A stretch of 64,000 nt of DNA from Margaritifera margaritifera (Eukaryota; Mollusca; Bivalvia; Unionida; Margaritiferidae): NCBI GenBank assembly GCA_029931535.1, contig JAQPZY010000393.1, positions 83,969 through 147,968 on the forward strand, read 5' to 3'. Below are positions 1 to 11,991 of this stretch, piece by piece. The translations under genes were made by a program, and so were the position numbers. Below the pieces are notes generated by a model. That model saw only the letters and a program-made list of their open reading frames with translations, did not search any database and was not told the DNA's origin. Numbering within the stretch: the first letter of the stretch is position 1; every line of letters begins with the position of its first letter.

Positions 1-10
1 TACCTCCGCG

Positions 11-2475
11 TTTAAGATGGAAATTGTTCTCCGTGTGCATTTGATTATGCTACTTAACCGGGACAATGATGATGCCTTTAAAATCGCAAATCCGTGGATT
101 CATAGCGATTCTCGTGTGTGATCTTAAATTGTAAAGACACTGAGACTATTAATGATAAAATCCACAAAGCTTTTGCAACATTTCTTGAGACGTTGGAAAA
201 ATACACCAATGCAGGGTCAGCATCGACTGAGGACAGATGCGTGGAAGTTCAACTGCACATTTCCCCGTTAAATCCTATCTGCGGGTTGAGTTTTAGTAAA
301 ACACCAGCATGTATTCCGCGGCGAGCAAATAATCAGTGTGAAAAATGATGACAGTCAAAAGTCGCGGTACCATTATGTATGGATCAAAAAATTTCCATGA
401 ATGGTATACCGCCATAGTAAGTACTACGGTAGGAAATTTCAATGCAGACGTTGCATGCATGTATTTAGCACCAAACTGCTTCTCGCGCACCATGCTTTTA
501 CTGCGGTTGAATCAACGAAAAGCACGATAATGCCAGAACCTGGTAAAAACATTCTGAAATTTACAGCGGTGCAACGAAAAATGAAAGCACCGTATATGGG
601 TATTGATGGCCACTTAATAATACAAAGAGTCGCCGCAGCATCAAAGGCGCCAATAAGCGTGATTCCCAACAACATGGAAAAATTACAAAACGTTTAGGCT
701 TGGTCAAGCTGCAATTCATTGACTCACTGCAGTTTCTGAATTCCAAGCGTGTTAGCAAACCTTCCTGCGGGATCCAACGATCGATTCAAAATCACCAGTC
801 AATATGGTTAAAGTTGATAACTAGAAAAGGAGTTTATCGCTACGAGTACATGAGTGGATGGGACAAGTTTACTGAAACTCAGTTACTACCGATCGAGGCA
901 TTCTATTCTTTATTGTCTCGCGACGGTATTTCCGCGAACGACTATGAACATGCAAACAAAGTCTGGTCCGCATTCGAATACATGGGTGACTATCATGATC
1001 TGTGTTTGCGTACGGATTTACTTCTGCTCGCGGATTGTCTTTGAAATGTTTCATGATACAGCCATGCGCGTATACAAACTTGACCCGGCGCACCACTTTT
1101 CGACACCGGTAATGGCTTGGGATGCACTTCTGTCAAAGACAAAAGTAGAACTGGAGCTTCTCACGACATAGATCAATATTTATTTATTGAGAGTGGAATC
1201 AGTGGCGGTATTTCTATGGCGAGTCATCGCTACGCTAAAGCCAACAACCCAAACGTGGACGAATTATGACTCCGCTGTCCCAAAGAGTCACATCATGTAT
1301 TCATATAGTAAACAACTTGTATGACCGGCCAATGATGCAGTTCATGCCTGTTGGCGGGTTCGAATGAGTCAATTCCACAACTGTGGATGTTAAGAAACAA
1401 GATAGTAAGAGCAATATCGGGTACTTTATTGAAAGTTGACCTAGAGTATCCGGATGAACTTCACAAAGCTCATAACCATTATCCCCTAGCACCTGAAATG
1501 CTATCGGTGCCTCGCGAGTGGTTGTCCCCATATCAGTGTGGGATTGTAGACGAATCCAGAAGCAAGTTTACAAAATGTATAAAGCTAGTACTAAACAAAA
1601 TGCAAAATCTCAGGCTGTATCTGCGTATATGCAAAATCCACCGGGTGCTTAGGTTTCGTAAGGGCCCATAGATTCAAATAATTACGGATCTGAGGACAAA
1701 GGCCTCCAACGAAAGACTTTTTTTAAAACTGTTGAACAATGCTGTATTCGGGAAAACAATGGAGAATCTTCGGAAACGGATTTGCGTTGATTTTGTCCGT
1801 GACTAGAACAAGACATTCTTCGAAAGCTTATTGCTGACCCAGCATTCGAGTCACGGAAGATCTTCGATGGTGGACTTCTTGCCGTATACAGTAAAAATAA
1901 AAAATAAAAACTGAAACTGACAAAGTTTATCTGCGTTGGTGCCTCAGTGCTGGACTGATCTAAACTGCTCATGTACGATCTTTATTATGATAAGCTCAAA
2001 CCGCCTTAAGGCGACATCAAAATGCTGTACACTGAAACGGATTCGTTGTTGATGCATATTACTACCAACCATGTTTAGATAGACATGAATGAGACGTTGA
2101 TAGTAAATGAATTTGATACAAGCGAGTATCCGAAAGATCATCCATTGTTTAGTAACGAACATAAAAAAAATTGTTGGTAAGTTCAAAGATGAGTGCTCGG
2201 GTAAACCAATTGAGGAATACATGGGACTACGCCCCAAAATGATCGTGGTTGGTGGCTCCAAAAAAATCAAGATTGCGAAGGAGTTTCACGCGTGATTGTG
2301 CAAAAGGATCTTCGGCACTATATGTATGTGGAATGGTTTCGCGAGCCACGTATGTTCACACAATCTGATACGGTCAAAGAAACACCGGATTTGTCAGTAT
2401 CGTTGCACTAAAGTAAGTTTTTCCCCGCTTTACACCAAACGGTGGATATTCCCCGACGGCATCACTTCATCAAAG
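11..2475 (+). pseudogene. POLB: Protein-primed family-B DNA polymerase remnant, unit 1 with its unique 5' part
   Basis: A decayed polymerase of the protein-primed family B (DNA_pol_B_2) found in Polinton/Maverick and adintovirus-like elements. Readable pieces lie in order but in changing frames. They are an N-terminal stretch (11-262); a Cys-x2-Cys/His-His finger-like patch (455-493); MPEPGKNILKF (530-562); an exonuclease-II-like QFIDSLQFL near 712; EYMGDYHDL and LLLLAD (978-1035); a motif-A remnant NNLYDRPMM whose usual Asp is replaced (1302-1365); YPDELHKA and HYPLAPE (1444-1497); motif B as NNAVFG (1735-1752); motif C as YTETDS (2028-2045); KFKDE and GLRPK (2179-2240); and a C-terminal SPLYTKRW (2420-2450). 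Stops fall at 695-697, 1042-1044, 1169-1171, 1267-1269, 1669-1671 and 1804-1806, with further frameshifts. The region holding exonuclease motif I is missing. No intact product can be made. Confidence 0.88.
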
Positions 2476-2598
2476 ACACAAATGCACATGCAGATCATAT
2501 CCCGTCTATGTTTAGTCAACTTACACTGGCTTCTTTCCTGGACCAGCAACCTGCTGGTATATGCCTCCCAGACCTGTTTGGCGCCAACCGGACATTAA

Positions 2599-3049
2599 AC
2601 CATGGCTTTGCAGATAGTAACGGAAAGTTTTCCTGCAATCCGCTTTTTTTCTGTTACTTAAGCATCGTAATGAATCGCTATAACCGTGTGTCCGTGGATA
2701 CCTTTTCTGACATGTATAAGTGGCTTGTAATTACAATATACAGGTTATTCATCATAAATAAGCAAGTATTGCCTGTGAGATAAAGTGAGGCAAATTTCCC
2801 GCCAACAAATATACCACTGAGCTGATAGAGGTACTACAGCGAGAAAACTAGTTTCATTGCCGGCAGTTGCTACACCTCGGTGAAGATGAGGCAAAACAAG
2901 TATTATGTCATCCAAGTTCGACAAAAGTTCTTTATGTCATTGTGATATTTATTTCCATCTCGCCAGTGACGTTACTGGTTCAGTGCAAACCATACAACGA
3001 AAACACAGAACTAAAATGTGATCTAATAAAGAAAATAAGTAGTTGTTAG
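2599..3049 (+). pseudogene. Coding-like segment downstream of POLB, unit 1
   Basis: Just after the POLB C-terminus, one frame from about 2,755 reads through three stops with coding-like composition. It includes KFPANKYTTELIEVLQ (2788-2835), then LLHLGEDEAKQVL, then a hydrophobic run VLYVIVIFISISPVTLLV (about 2,923-2,976) that could be a membrane segment. The last 60 codons (2867-3049) are open and preserved in all eight copies. I do not recognise the family. It could be a small accessory gene of the element or a POLB-distal extension. The 12-bp deletion of units 2-4 removes four codons here without shifting the frame. Confidence 0.4.
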
Positions 3050-5063
3050 TGTTCAAATATTTCTTATAGAATGCATTTGAGCTTAAATTAAAATGCATTA
3101 TATAATTCTATACGTATATAGTTTCCAATCACTTACCTAACTAAACTATTTTTAGAAGGTAACCTATACTAGTTTGATGGGCACGTATGGATAAAAGGGA
3201 TCAAATCTCTGGTATTTGTCGAAATGAAGATATTAGCGTTCGTTGAAAGGTGCAGATACAGTTCGATATCTCACATGTATACGAAAAGATCATTCAAGAT
3301 AACCTAATAAAAACATAATTAATGAACATCGCTAATGATGGAAAAATATGAAAACCTTACAAACTACCTGAATAGCTAATAAACAAAGAATGACGACAAT
3401 GCATTCTTTGTTGATAAACAAAAATGTTTAATTGTAAAACACACAAAATGTGAACACCATTTGTATAGCATGTGCTTTGTTATAATTTTTTTGGTCTTGT
3501 GCATCGGAGGCAAACAACGTGCAATCAGAAAAAGGCAAATAGCTATTGCGTCATAGGTAAACAATGTTGCATCAGGAATCTGTAAGGCTTTAGTAAAAGT
3601 TAACAGTAAATAAGATTCTTGTGATGATCATACATTATTATTATTTAATTCTGCAAATTTATTCATCACTAATGACAGGTTTGAGGATAATTTATTTCCT
3701 TTATAAGTGTTTTGTATGCGCATTTATTTAATATATGTATTTGAAGTCTAAGATTTACTTGGCACGGATTTCATTTATTATATTATTGTTGCAGTCTTTA
3801 CTAGGAATTTGTAAACTATCGAACATTTTAACTTAATGTAATCTTTTTTTTTATTTCGGTCTTGTTCTGAAAGGATGATACAAAGATCTAAGATGCAGTT
3901 TTCCATGGTCTACCGAGTTATAGTTAGAAATGTGAAACAGTTCTCAAATTGTTTGAAACAAATGTCCATGCTTTTTTCTCGTCTAATAATAAAAAGATCG
4001 CACTTTGTTCCTGACTTTCGTCTACAGTAGTTTCATCGTCATGAACCAATGCGATAGCAGACATAATAGGATGTTGTCTCGTAGAAATAGACCTCTCCCG
4101 TGGCTCCTTGAGATCCCCCTAAAACTAGGCTCTGGGAAAAGGAGTTAGCCTCGTCATGTCAGAACGTGGCTTTCCCAAAATGTGGAAATGTGAAGGGTGA
4201 AGAATGTTCCAACTAAATAATCAGATCTTCACGTTTTAGATTTTCAATAGATTACAGGCTTTGTACTGACGCTGAATCTTAACAATTTTCAACTCAACTG
4301 ATAAGTCTGTTTGTCATTCAAATTGTCATTATCTGTATATCCTATATTCCATGAGTCGTTTCTATGCTAGTTTCGGTCATCTATTTTACGCTTCTGAATT
4401 ATTCTACACAATGTATGTTATTGTAGTGCACCGTGCACTTAAGTATTAAAATAGCCTTTGATGTTAAGTTAGTGTATGAGCCAAATTAGTTTTGAAATAG
4501 CATTTTTGTCACTATTTATGAATGAAAAGATAAACATTTTTTAGTTTAACTTTTCTTCATTTCTTTGTGAATTTTAACAGCATTCAGCGTATGTTTTCTT
4601 GTTAAGTGGTATTTTTTCCGCGCATTGTGACAGTGTCTCCCAAACCAAGGGTTGTTCTTAATTAGGTTGTTTTCATTTTTCGTGCCACTTTAGAACTTAG
4701 TAAACATTTATCAGCTGAATCAAGAAATAATTTCGATATCATTGATAGTTTCCTTGTCGGTCTCGGTTTTATGTTCTTCTGCGCTCTGTATGCTTCTATG
4801 CAAAGCGTTAACTTTGTCGGTATACATATGTTTAATAAAATGTCATTTCCGCTTTTCTTTAACGTGATTATATTATTATGCGAGTCTTTCCGATTCTATA
4901 CAGTACTAGCAAATTGTAGTATAGTTGTAAGAAGCGATTGACTATCTGAATAGAGTGTGTCGAGTTCGTCCATATTAAAATTGTTAACATACCAAAGAGC
5001 TTTGACTGATACTAAGGAATTGTCAATGACTGAGTAGTGTGATAATAGCGATTTTGTATTTTG
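3050..5063. other. AT-rich non-coding spacer, unit 1
   Basis: About 2 kb with no credible gene. It holds several perfect inverted repeats that recur in each copy: AACAAAGAATG at 3382-3392 against its complement at 3402-3412; TAAACA/TGTTTA at 3415-3430; a pair of AATGCATTT-type arms near 3,070-3,105; and AGTGCAC-C-GTGCACT at 4425-4439. A 62-codon minus-strand ORF at 3376-3564 is low-complexity and looks fortuitous. Its last base joins directly to the POLB coding part of the next unit. Confidence 0.8.
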
Positions 5064-7239
5064 TTTCCCCGTTAAATTCTATCTGCGGGTTGAGTTTATA
5101 GTAAAACACCAGCATGTATTCAAAAGTCGCGGTACCATTATGTATGGATCAAAAAATTTCCATGAATGGTATACCGCCATAGTAAGTACTACGGTAGGAA
5201 ATTTCAATGCAGACGTTGCATGCATATATTTAGCACCAAACTGCTTCTCGCGCACCATGATTTTACTGCGGTTGAATCAACGAAAAGCACGATAATGCCA
5301 GAACCTGGTAAAAACATTCTGAAATTTACAGCGGTGCAACGAAAAATGAAAGCACCGTATATGGGTATTGATGGCCACTTAATAATACAAAGAGTCGCCG
5401 CAGCATCAAAGGCGCCAATAAGCGTGATTCCCAACAACATGGAAAAATTACAAAACGTTTAGGCTTGGTCAAGCTGCAATTCATTGACTCACTGCAGTTT
5501 CTGAATTCCAAGCGTGTTAGCAAACCTTCCTGCGGGATCCAACGATCGATTCAAAATCACCAGTCAATATGGTTAAAGTTGATAACTAGAAAAGGAGTTT
5601 ATCGCTACGAGTACATGAGTGGATGGGACAAGTTTACTGAAACTCAGTTACTACCGATCGAGGCATTCTATTCTTTATTGTCTCGCGACGGTATTTCCGC
5701 GAACGACTATGAACATGCAAACAAAGTCTGGTCCGCATTCGAATACATGGGTGACTATCATGATCTGTGTTTGCGTACGGATTTACTTCTGCTCGCGGAT
5801 TGTCTTTGAAATGTTTCATGATACAGCCATGCGCGTATACAAACTTGACCCGGCGCACCACTTTTCGACACCGGTAATGGCTTGGGATGCACTTCTGTCA
5901 AAGACAAAAGTAGAACTGGAGCTTCTCACGACATAGATCAATATTTATTTATTGAGAGTGGAATCAGTGGCGGTATTTCTATGGCGAGTCATCGCTACGC
6001 TAAAGCCAACAACCCAAACGTGGACGAATTATGACTCCGCTGTCCCAAAGAGTCACATCATGTATTCATATAGTAAACAACTTGTATGACCGGCCAATGA
6101 TGCAGTTCATGCCTGTTGGCGGGTTCGAATGAGTCAATTCCACAACTGTGGATGTTAAGAAACAAGATAGTAAGAGCAATATCGGGTACTTTATTGAAAG
6201 TTGACCTAGAGTATCCGGATGAACTTCACAAAGCTCATAACCATTATCCCCTAGCACCTGAAATGCTATCGGTGCCTCGCGAGTGGTTGTCCCCATATCA
6301 GTGTGGGATTGTAGACGAATCCAGAAGCAAGTTTACAAAATTTATAAAGCTAGTACTAAACAAAATGCAAAATCTCAGGCTGTATCTGCGTATATGCAAA
6401 ATCCACCGGGTGCTTAGGTTTCGTAAGGGCCCATAGATTCAAATAATTACGGATCTGAGGACAAAGGCCTCCAACGAAAGACTTTTTAAAACTGTTGAAC
6501 AATGCTGTATTCGGGAAAACAATGGAGAATCTTCGGAAACGGATTTGCGTTGATTTTGTCCGTGACTAGAACAAGACATGCTTCGAAAGCTTATTGCTGA
6601 CCCAGCATTCGAGTCACGGAAGATCTTCGATGGTGGACTTCTTGCCGTATACAGTAAAAATAAAAAATAAAAACTGAAACTGACAAAGTTTATCTGCGTT
6701 GGTGCCTCAGTGCTGGACTGATCTAAACTGCTCATGTACGATCTTTATTATGATAAGCTCAAACCGCCTTAAGGCGACATCAAAATGCTGTACACTGAAA
6801 CGGATTCGTTGTTGATGCATATTACTACCAACCATGTTTAGATAGACATGAATGAGACGTTGATAGTAAATGAATTTGATACAAGCGAGTATCCGAAAGA
6901 TCATCCATTGTTTAGTAACGAACATAAAAAAAATTGTTGGTAAGTTCAAAGATGAGTGCTCGGGTAAACCAATTGAGGAATACATGGGACTGCGCCCCAA
7001 AATGATCGTGGTTGGTGGCTCCAAAAAAATCAAGATTGCGAAGGAGTTTCACGCGTGATTGTGCAAAAGGATCTTCGGCACTATATGTATGTGGAATGGT
7101 TTCGCGAGCCACGTATGTTCACACAATCTGATACGGTCAAAGAAACACCGGATTTGTCAGTATCGTTGCACTAAAGTAAGTTTTTCCCCGCTTTACACCA
7201 AACGGTGGATATTCCCCGACGGCATCACTTCATCAAAGA
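5064..7239 (+). pseudogene. POLB: POLB remnant, unit 2
   Basis: Second copy. It lacks 40 bp near its head (after the gtattc at about 5,114-5,119) that unit 1 carries at about 330-369. The T tract before motif B is five long, against seven in unit 1, which puts motif B out of frame with the upstream segment. The finger-like patch is at about 5,220-5,258 and motif C (YTETDS) at 6791-6808. All six unit 1 stops are present. Confidence 0.87.
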
Positions 7240-9815
7240 CACAAATGCACATGCAGATCATATCCCGTCTATGTTTAGTCAACTTACACTGGCTTCTTTC
7301 CTGGACCAGCAACCTGCTGGTATATGCCTCCCAGACCTGTTTGGCGCCAACCGGACATTAAACCATGGCTTTGCAGATAGTAACGGAAAGTTTTCCTGCA
7401 ATCCGCTTTTTTTCTGTTACTTAAGCATCGTAATGAATCGCTATAACCGTGTGTCCGTGGATACCTTTTCTGACATGTATAAGTGGCTTGTAATTACAAT
7501 ATACAGGTTATTCATCATAAATAAGCAAGTATTGCCTGTGAGATAAAGTGAGGCAAATTTCCCGCCAACAAATATACCACTGAGCTGATAGCGAGAAAAC
7601 TAGTTTCATTGCCGGCAGTTGCTACACCTCGGTGAAGATGAGGCAAAACAAGTATTATGTCATCCAAGTTCGACAAAAGTTCTTTATGTCATTGTGATAT
7701 TTATTTCCATCTCGCCAGTGACGTTACTGGTTCAGTGCAAACCATACAACGAAAACACAGAACTAAAATGTGATCTAATAAAGAAAATAAGTAGTTGTTA
7801 GTGTTCAAATATTTCTTATAGAATGCATTTGAGCTTAAATTAAAATGCATTATATAATTCTATACGTATATAGTTTCCAATCACTTACCTAACTAAACTA
7901 TTTTTAGAAGGTAACCTATACTAGTTTGATGGGCACGTATGGATAAAAGGGATCAAATCTCTGGTATTTGTCGAAATGAAGATATTAGCGTTCGTTGAAA
8001 GGTGCAGATACAGTTCGATATCTCACATGTATACGAAAAGATCATTCAAGATAACCTAATAAAAACATAATTAATGAACATCGCTAATGATGGAAAAATA
8101 TGAAAACCTTACAAACTACCTGAATAGCTAATAAACAAAGAATGACGACAATGCATTCTTTGTTGATAAACAAAAATGTTTAATTGTAAAACACACAAAA
8201 TGTGAACACCATTTGTATAGCATGTGCTTTGTTATAATTTTTTTGGTCTTGTGCATCGGAGGCAAACAACGTGCAATCAGAAAAAGGCAAATAGCTATTG
8301 CGTCATAGGTAAACAATGTTGAATCAGGAATCTGTAAGGCTTTAGTAAAAGTTAACAGTAAATAAGATTCTTGTGATGATCATACATTATTATTATTTAA
8401 TTCTGCAAATTTATTCATCACTAATGACAGGTTTGAGGATAATTTATTTCCTTTATAAGTGTTTTGTATGCGCATTTATTTAATATATGTATTTGAAGTC
8501 TAAGATTTACTTGGCACGGATTTCATTTATTATATTATTGTTGCAGTCTTTACTAGGAATTTGTAAACTATCGAACATTTTAACTTAATGTAATCTTTTT
8601 TTTTATTTCGGTCTTGTTCTGAAAGGATGATACAAAGATCTAAGATGCAGTTTTCCATGGTCTACCGAGTTATAGTTAGAAATGTGAAACAGTTCTCAAA
8701 TTGTTTGAAACAAATGTCCATGCTTTTTTCTCGTCTAATAATAAAAAGATCGCACTTTGTTCCTGACTTTCGTCTACAGTAGTTTCATCGTCATGAACCA
8801 ATGCGATAGCAGACATAATAGGATGTTGTCTCGTAGAAATAGACCTCTCCCGTGGCTCCTTGAGATCCCCCTAAAACTAGGCTCTGGGAAAAGGAGTTAG
8901 CCTCGTCATGTCAGAACGTGGCTTTCCCAAAATGTGGAAATGTGAAGGGTGAAGAATGTTCCAACTAAATAATCAGATCTTCACGTTTTAGATTTTCAAT
9001 AGATTACAGGCTTTGTACTGACGCTGAATCTTAACAATTTTCAACTCAACTGATAAGTCTGTTTGTCATTCAAATTGTCATTATCTGTATATCCTATATT
9101 CCATGAGTCGTTTCTATGCTAGTTTCGGTCATCTATTTTACGCTTCTGAATTATTCTACACAATGTATGTTATTGTAGTGCACCGTGCACTTAAGTATTA
9201 AAATAGCCTTTGATGTTAAGTTAGTGTATGAGCCAAATTAGTTTTGAAATAGCATTTTTGTCACTATTTATGAATGAAAAGATAAACATTTTTTAGTTTA
9301 ACTTTTCTTCATTTCTTTGTGAATTTTAACAGCATTCAGCGTATGTTTTCTTGTTAAGTGGTATTTTTTCCGCGCATTGTGACAGTGTCTCCCAAACCAA
9401 GGGTTGTTCTTAATTAGGTTGTTTTCATTTTTCGTGCCACTTTAGAACTTAGTAAACATTTATCAGCTGAATCAAGAAATAATTTCGATATCATTGATAG
9501 TTTCCTTGTCGGTCTCGGTTTTATGTTCTTCTGCGCTCTGTATGCTTCTATGCAAAGCGTTAACTTTGTCGGTATACATATGTTTAATAAAATGTCATTT
9601 CCGCTTTTCTTTAACGTGATTATATTATTATGCGAGTCTTTCCGATTCTATACAGTACTAGCAAATTGTAGTATAGTTGTAAGAAGCGATTGACTATCTG
9701 AATAGAGTGTGTCGAGTTCGTCCATATTAAAATTGTTAACATACCAAAGAGCTTTGACTGATACTAAGGAATTGTCAATGACTGAGTAGTGTGATAATAG
9801 CGATTTTGTATTTTG
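7240..9815 (+). repeat. Unit 2 downstream coding-like segment and spacer
   Basis: The downstream coding-like segment runs to 7801 and has the 12-bp deletion (aggtactacagc absent after gctgatag near 7,589). The spacer 7802-9815 keeps the 11-bp-arm hairpin (about 8,134-8,164) and the AGTGCAC palindrome. It reads gttgaatcagg where units 1 and 8 read gttgcatcagg. Confidence 0.9.
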
Positions 9816-11991
9816 TTTCCCCGTTAAATTCTATCTGCGGGTTGAGTTTATAGTAAAACACCAGCATGTATTCAAAAGTCGCGGTACCATTATGTATGGA
9901 TCAAAAAATTTCCATGAATGGTATACCGCCATAGTAAGTACTACGGTAGGAAATTTCAATGCAGACGTTGCATGCATATATTTAGCACCAAACTGCTTCT
10001 CGCGCACCATGATTTTACTGCGGTTGAATCAACGAAAAGCACGATAATGCCAGAACCTGGTAAAAACATTCTGAAATTTACAGCGGTGCAACGAAAAATG
10101 AAAGCACCGTATATGGGTATTGATGGCCACTTAATAATACAAAGAGTCGCCGCAGCATCAAAGGCGCCAATAAGCGTGATTCCCAACAACATGGAAAAAT
10201 TACAAAACGTTTAGGCTTGGTCAAGCTGCAATTCATTGACTCACTGCAGTTTCTGAATTCCAAGCGTGTTAGCAAACCTTCCTGCGGGATCCAACGATCG
10301 ATTCAAAATCACCAGTCAATATGGTTAAAGTTGATAACTAGAAAAGGAGTTTATCGCTACGAGTACATGAGTGGATGGGACAAGTTTACTGAAACTCAGT
10401 TACTACCGATCGAGGCATTCTATTCTTTATTGTCTCGCGACGGTATTTCCGCGAACGACTATGAACATGCAAACAAAGTCTGGTCCGCATTCGAATACAT
10501 GGGTGACTATCATGATCTGTGTTTGCGTACGGATTTACTTCTGCTCGCGGATTGTCTTTGAAATGTTTCATGATACAGCCATGCGCGTATACAAACTTGA
10601 CCCGGCGCACCACTTTTCGACACCGGTAATGGCTTGGGATGCACTTCTGTCAAAGACAAAAGTAGAACTGGAGCTTCTCACGACATAGATCAATATTTAT
10701 TTATTGAGAGTGGAATCAGTGGCGGTATTTCTATGGCGAGTCATCGCTACGCTAAAGCCAACAACCCAAACGTGGACGAATTATGACTCCGCTGTCCCAA
10801 AGAGTCACATCATGTATTCATATAGTAAACAACTTGTATGACCGGCCAATGATGCAGTTCATGCCTGTTGGCGGGTTCGAATGAGTCAATTCCACAACTG
10901 TGGATGTTAAGAAACAAGATAGTAAGAGCAATATCGGGTACTTTATTGAAAGTTGACCTAGAGTATCCGGATGAACTTCACAAAGCTCATAACCATTATC
11001 CCCTAGCACCTGAAATGCTATCGGTGCCTCGCGAGTGGTTGTCCCCATATCAGTGTGGGATTGTAGACGAATCCAGAAGCAAGTTTACAAAATTTATAAA
11101 GCTAGTACTAAACAAAATGCAAAATCTCAGGCTGTATCTGCGTATATGCAAAATCCACCGGGTGCTTAGGTTTCGTAAGGGCCCATAGATTCAAATAATT
11201 ACGGATCTGAGGACAAAGGCCTCCAACGAAAGACTTTTTAAAACTGTTGAACAATGCTGTATTCGGGAAAACAATGGAGAATCTTCGGAAACGGATTTGC
11301 GTTGATTTTGTCCGTGACTAGAACAAGACATGCTTCGAAAGCTTATTGCTGACCCAGCATTCGAGTCACGGAAGATCTTCGATGGTGGACTTCTTGCCGT
11401 ATACAGTAAAAATAAAAAATAAAAACTGAAACTGACAAAGTTTATCTGCGTTGGTGCCTCAGTGCTGGACTGATCTAAACTGCTCATGTACGATCTTTAT
11501 TATGATAAGCTCAAACCGCCTTAAGGCGACATCAAAATGCTGTACACTGAAACGGATTCGTTGTTGATGCATATTACTACCAACCATGTTTAGATAGACA
11601 TGAATGAGACGTTGATAGTAAATGAATTTGATACAAGCGAGTATCCGAAAGATCATCCATTGTTTAGTAACGAACATAAAAAAAATTGTTGGTAAGTTCA
11701 AAGATGAGTGCTCGGGTAAACCAATTGAGGAATACATGGGACTGCGCCCCAAAATGATCGTGGTTGGTGGCTCCAAAAAAATCAAGATTGCGAAGGAGTT
11801 TCACGCGTGATTGTGCAAAAGGATCTTCGGCACTATATGTATGTGGAATGGTTTCGCGAGCCACGTATGTTCACACAATCTGATACGGTCAAAGAAACAC
11901 CGGATTTGTCAGTATCGTTGCACTAAAGTAAGTTTTTCCCCGCTTTACACCAAACGGTGGATATTCCCCGACGGCATCACTTCATCAAAGA
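9816..11991 (+). pseudogene. POLB: POLB remnant, unit 3
   Basis: Third copy, with the 40-bp head deletion and the T5 tract before motif B. Motif C is at 11543-11560. Nearly identical to unit 2 in the POLB part, including the acaaaacg spelling just before the first shared stop. Confidence 0.87.

Noticed and set aside
1682..2270. Minus-strand ORFs of about 96-126 codons opposite POLB motifs B and C
   Set aside because: They are antisense to recognisable POLB blocks and change length with single-base indels between units.
3376..3564. 62-codon minus-strand ORF repeated in every spacer
   Set aside because: AT-rich low-complexity composition, no domain, and its conservation is explained by recent amplification of the whole unit.
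3600..3900. gtgatga and ctga words in the spacer as a C/D-box snoRNA
   Set aside because: The candidate C and D boxes are too far apart and there is no terminal stem.
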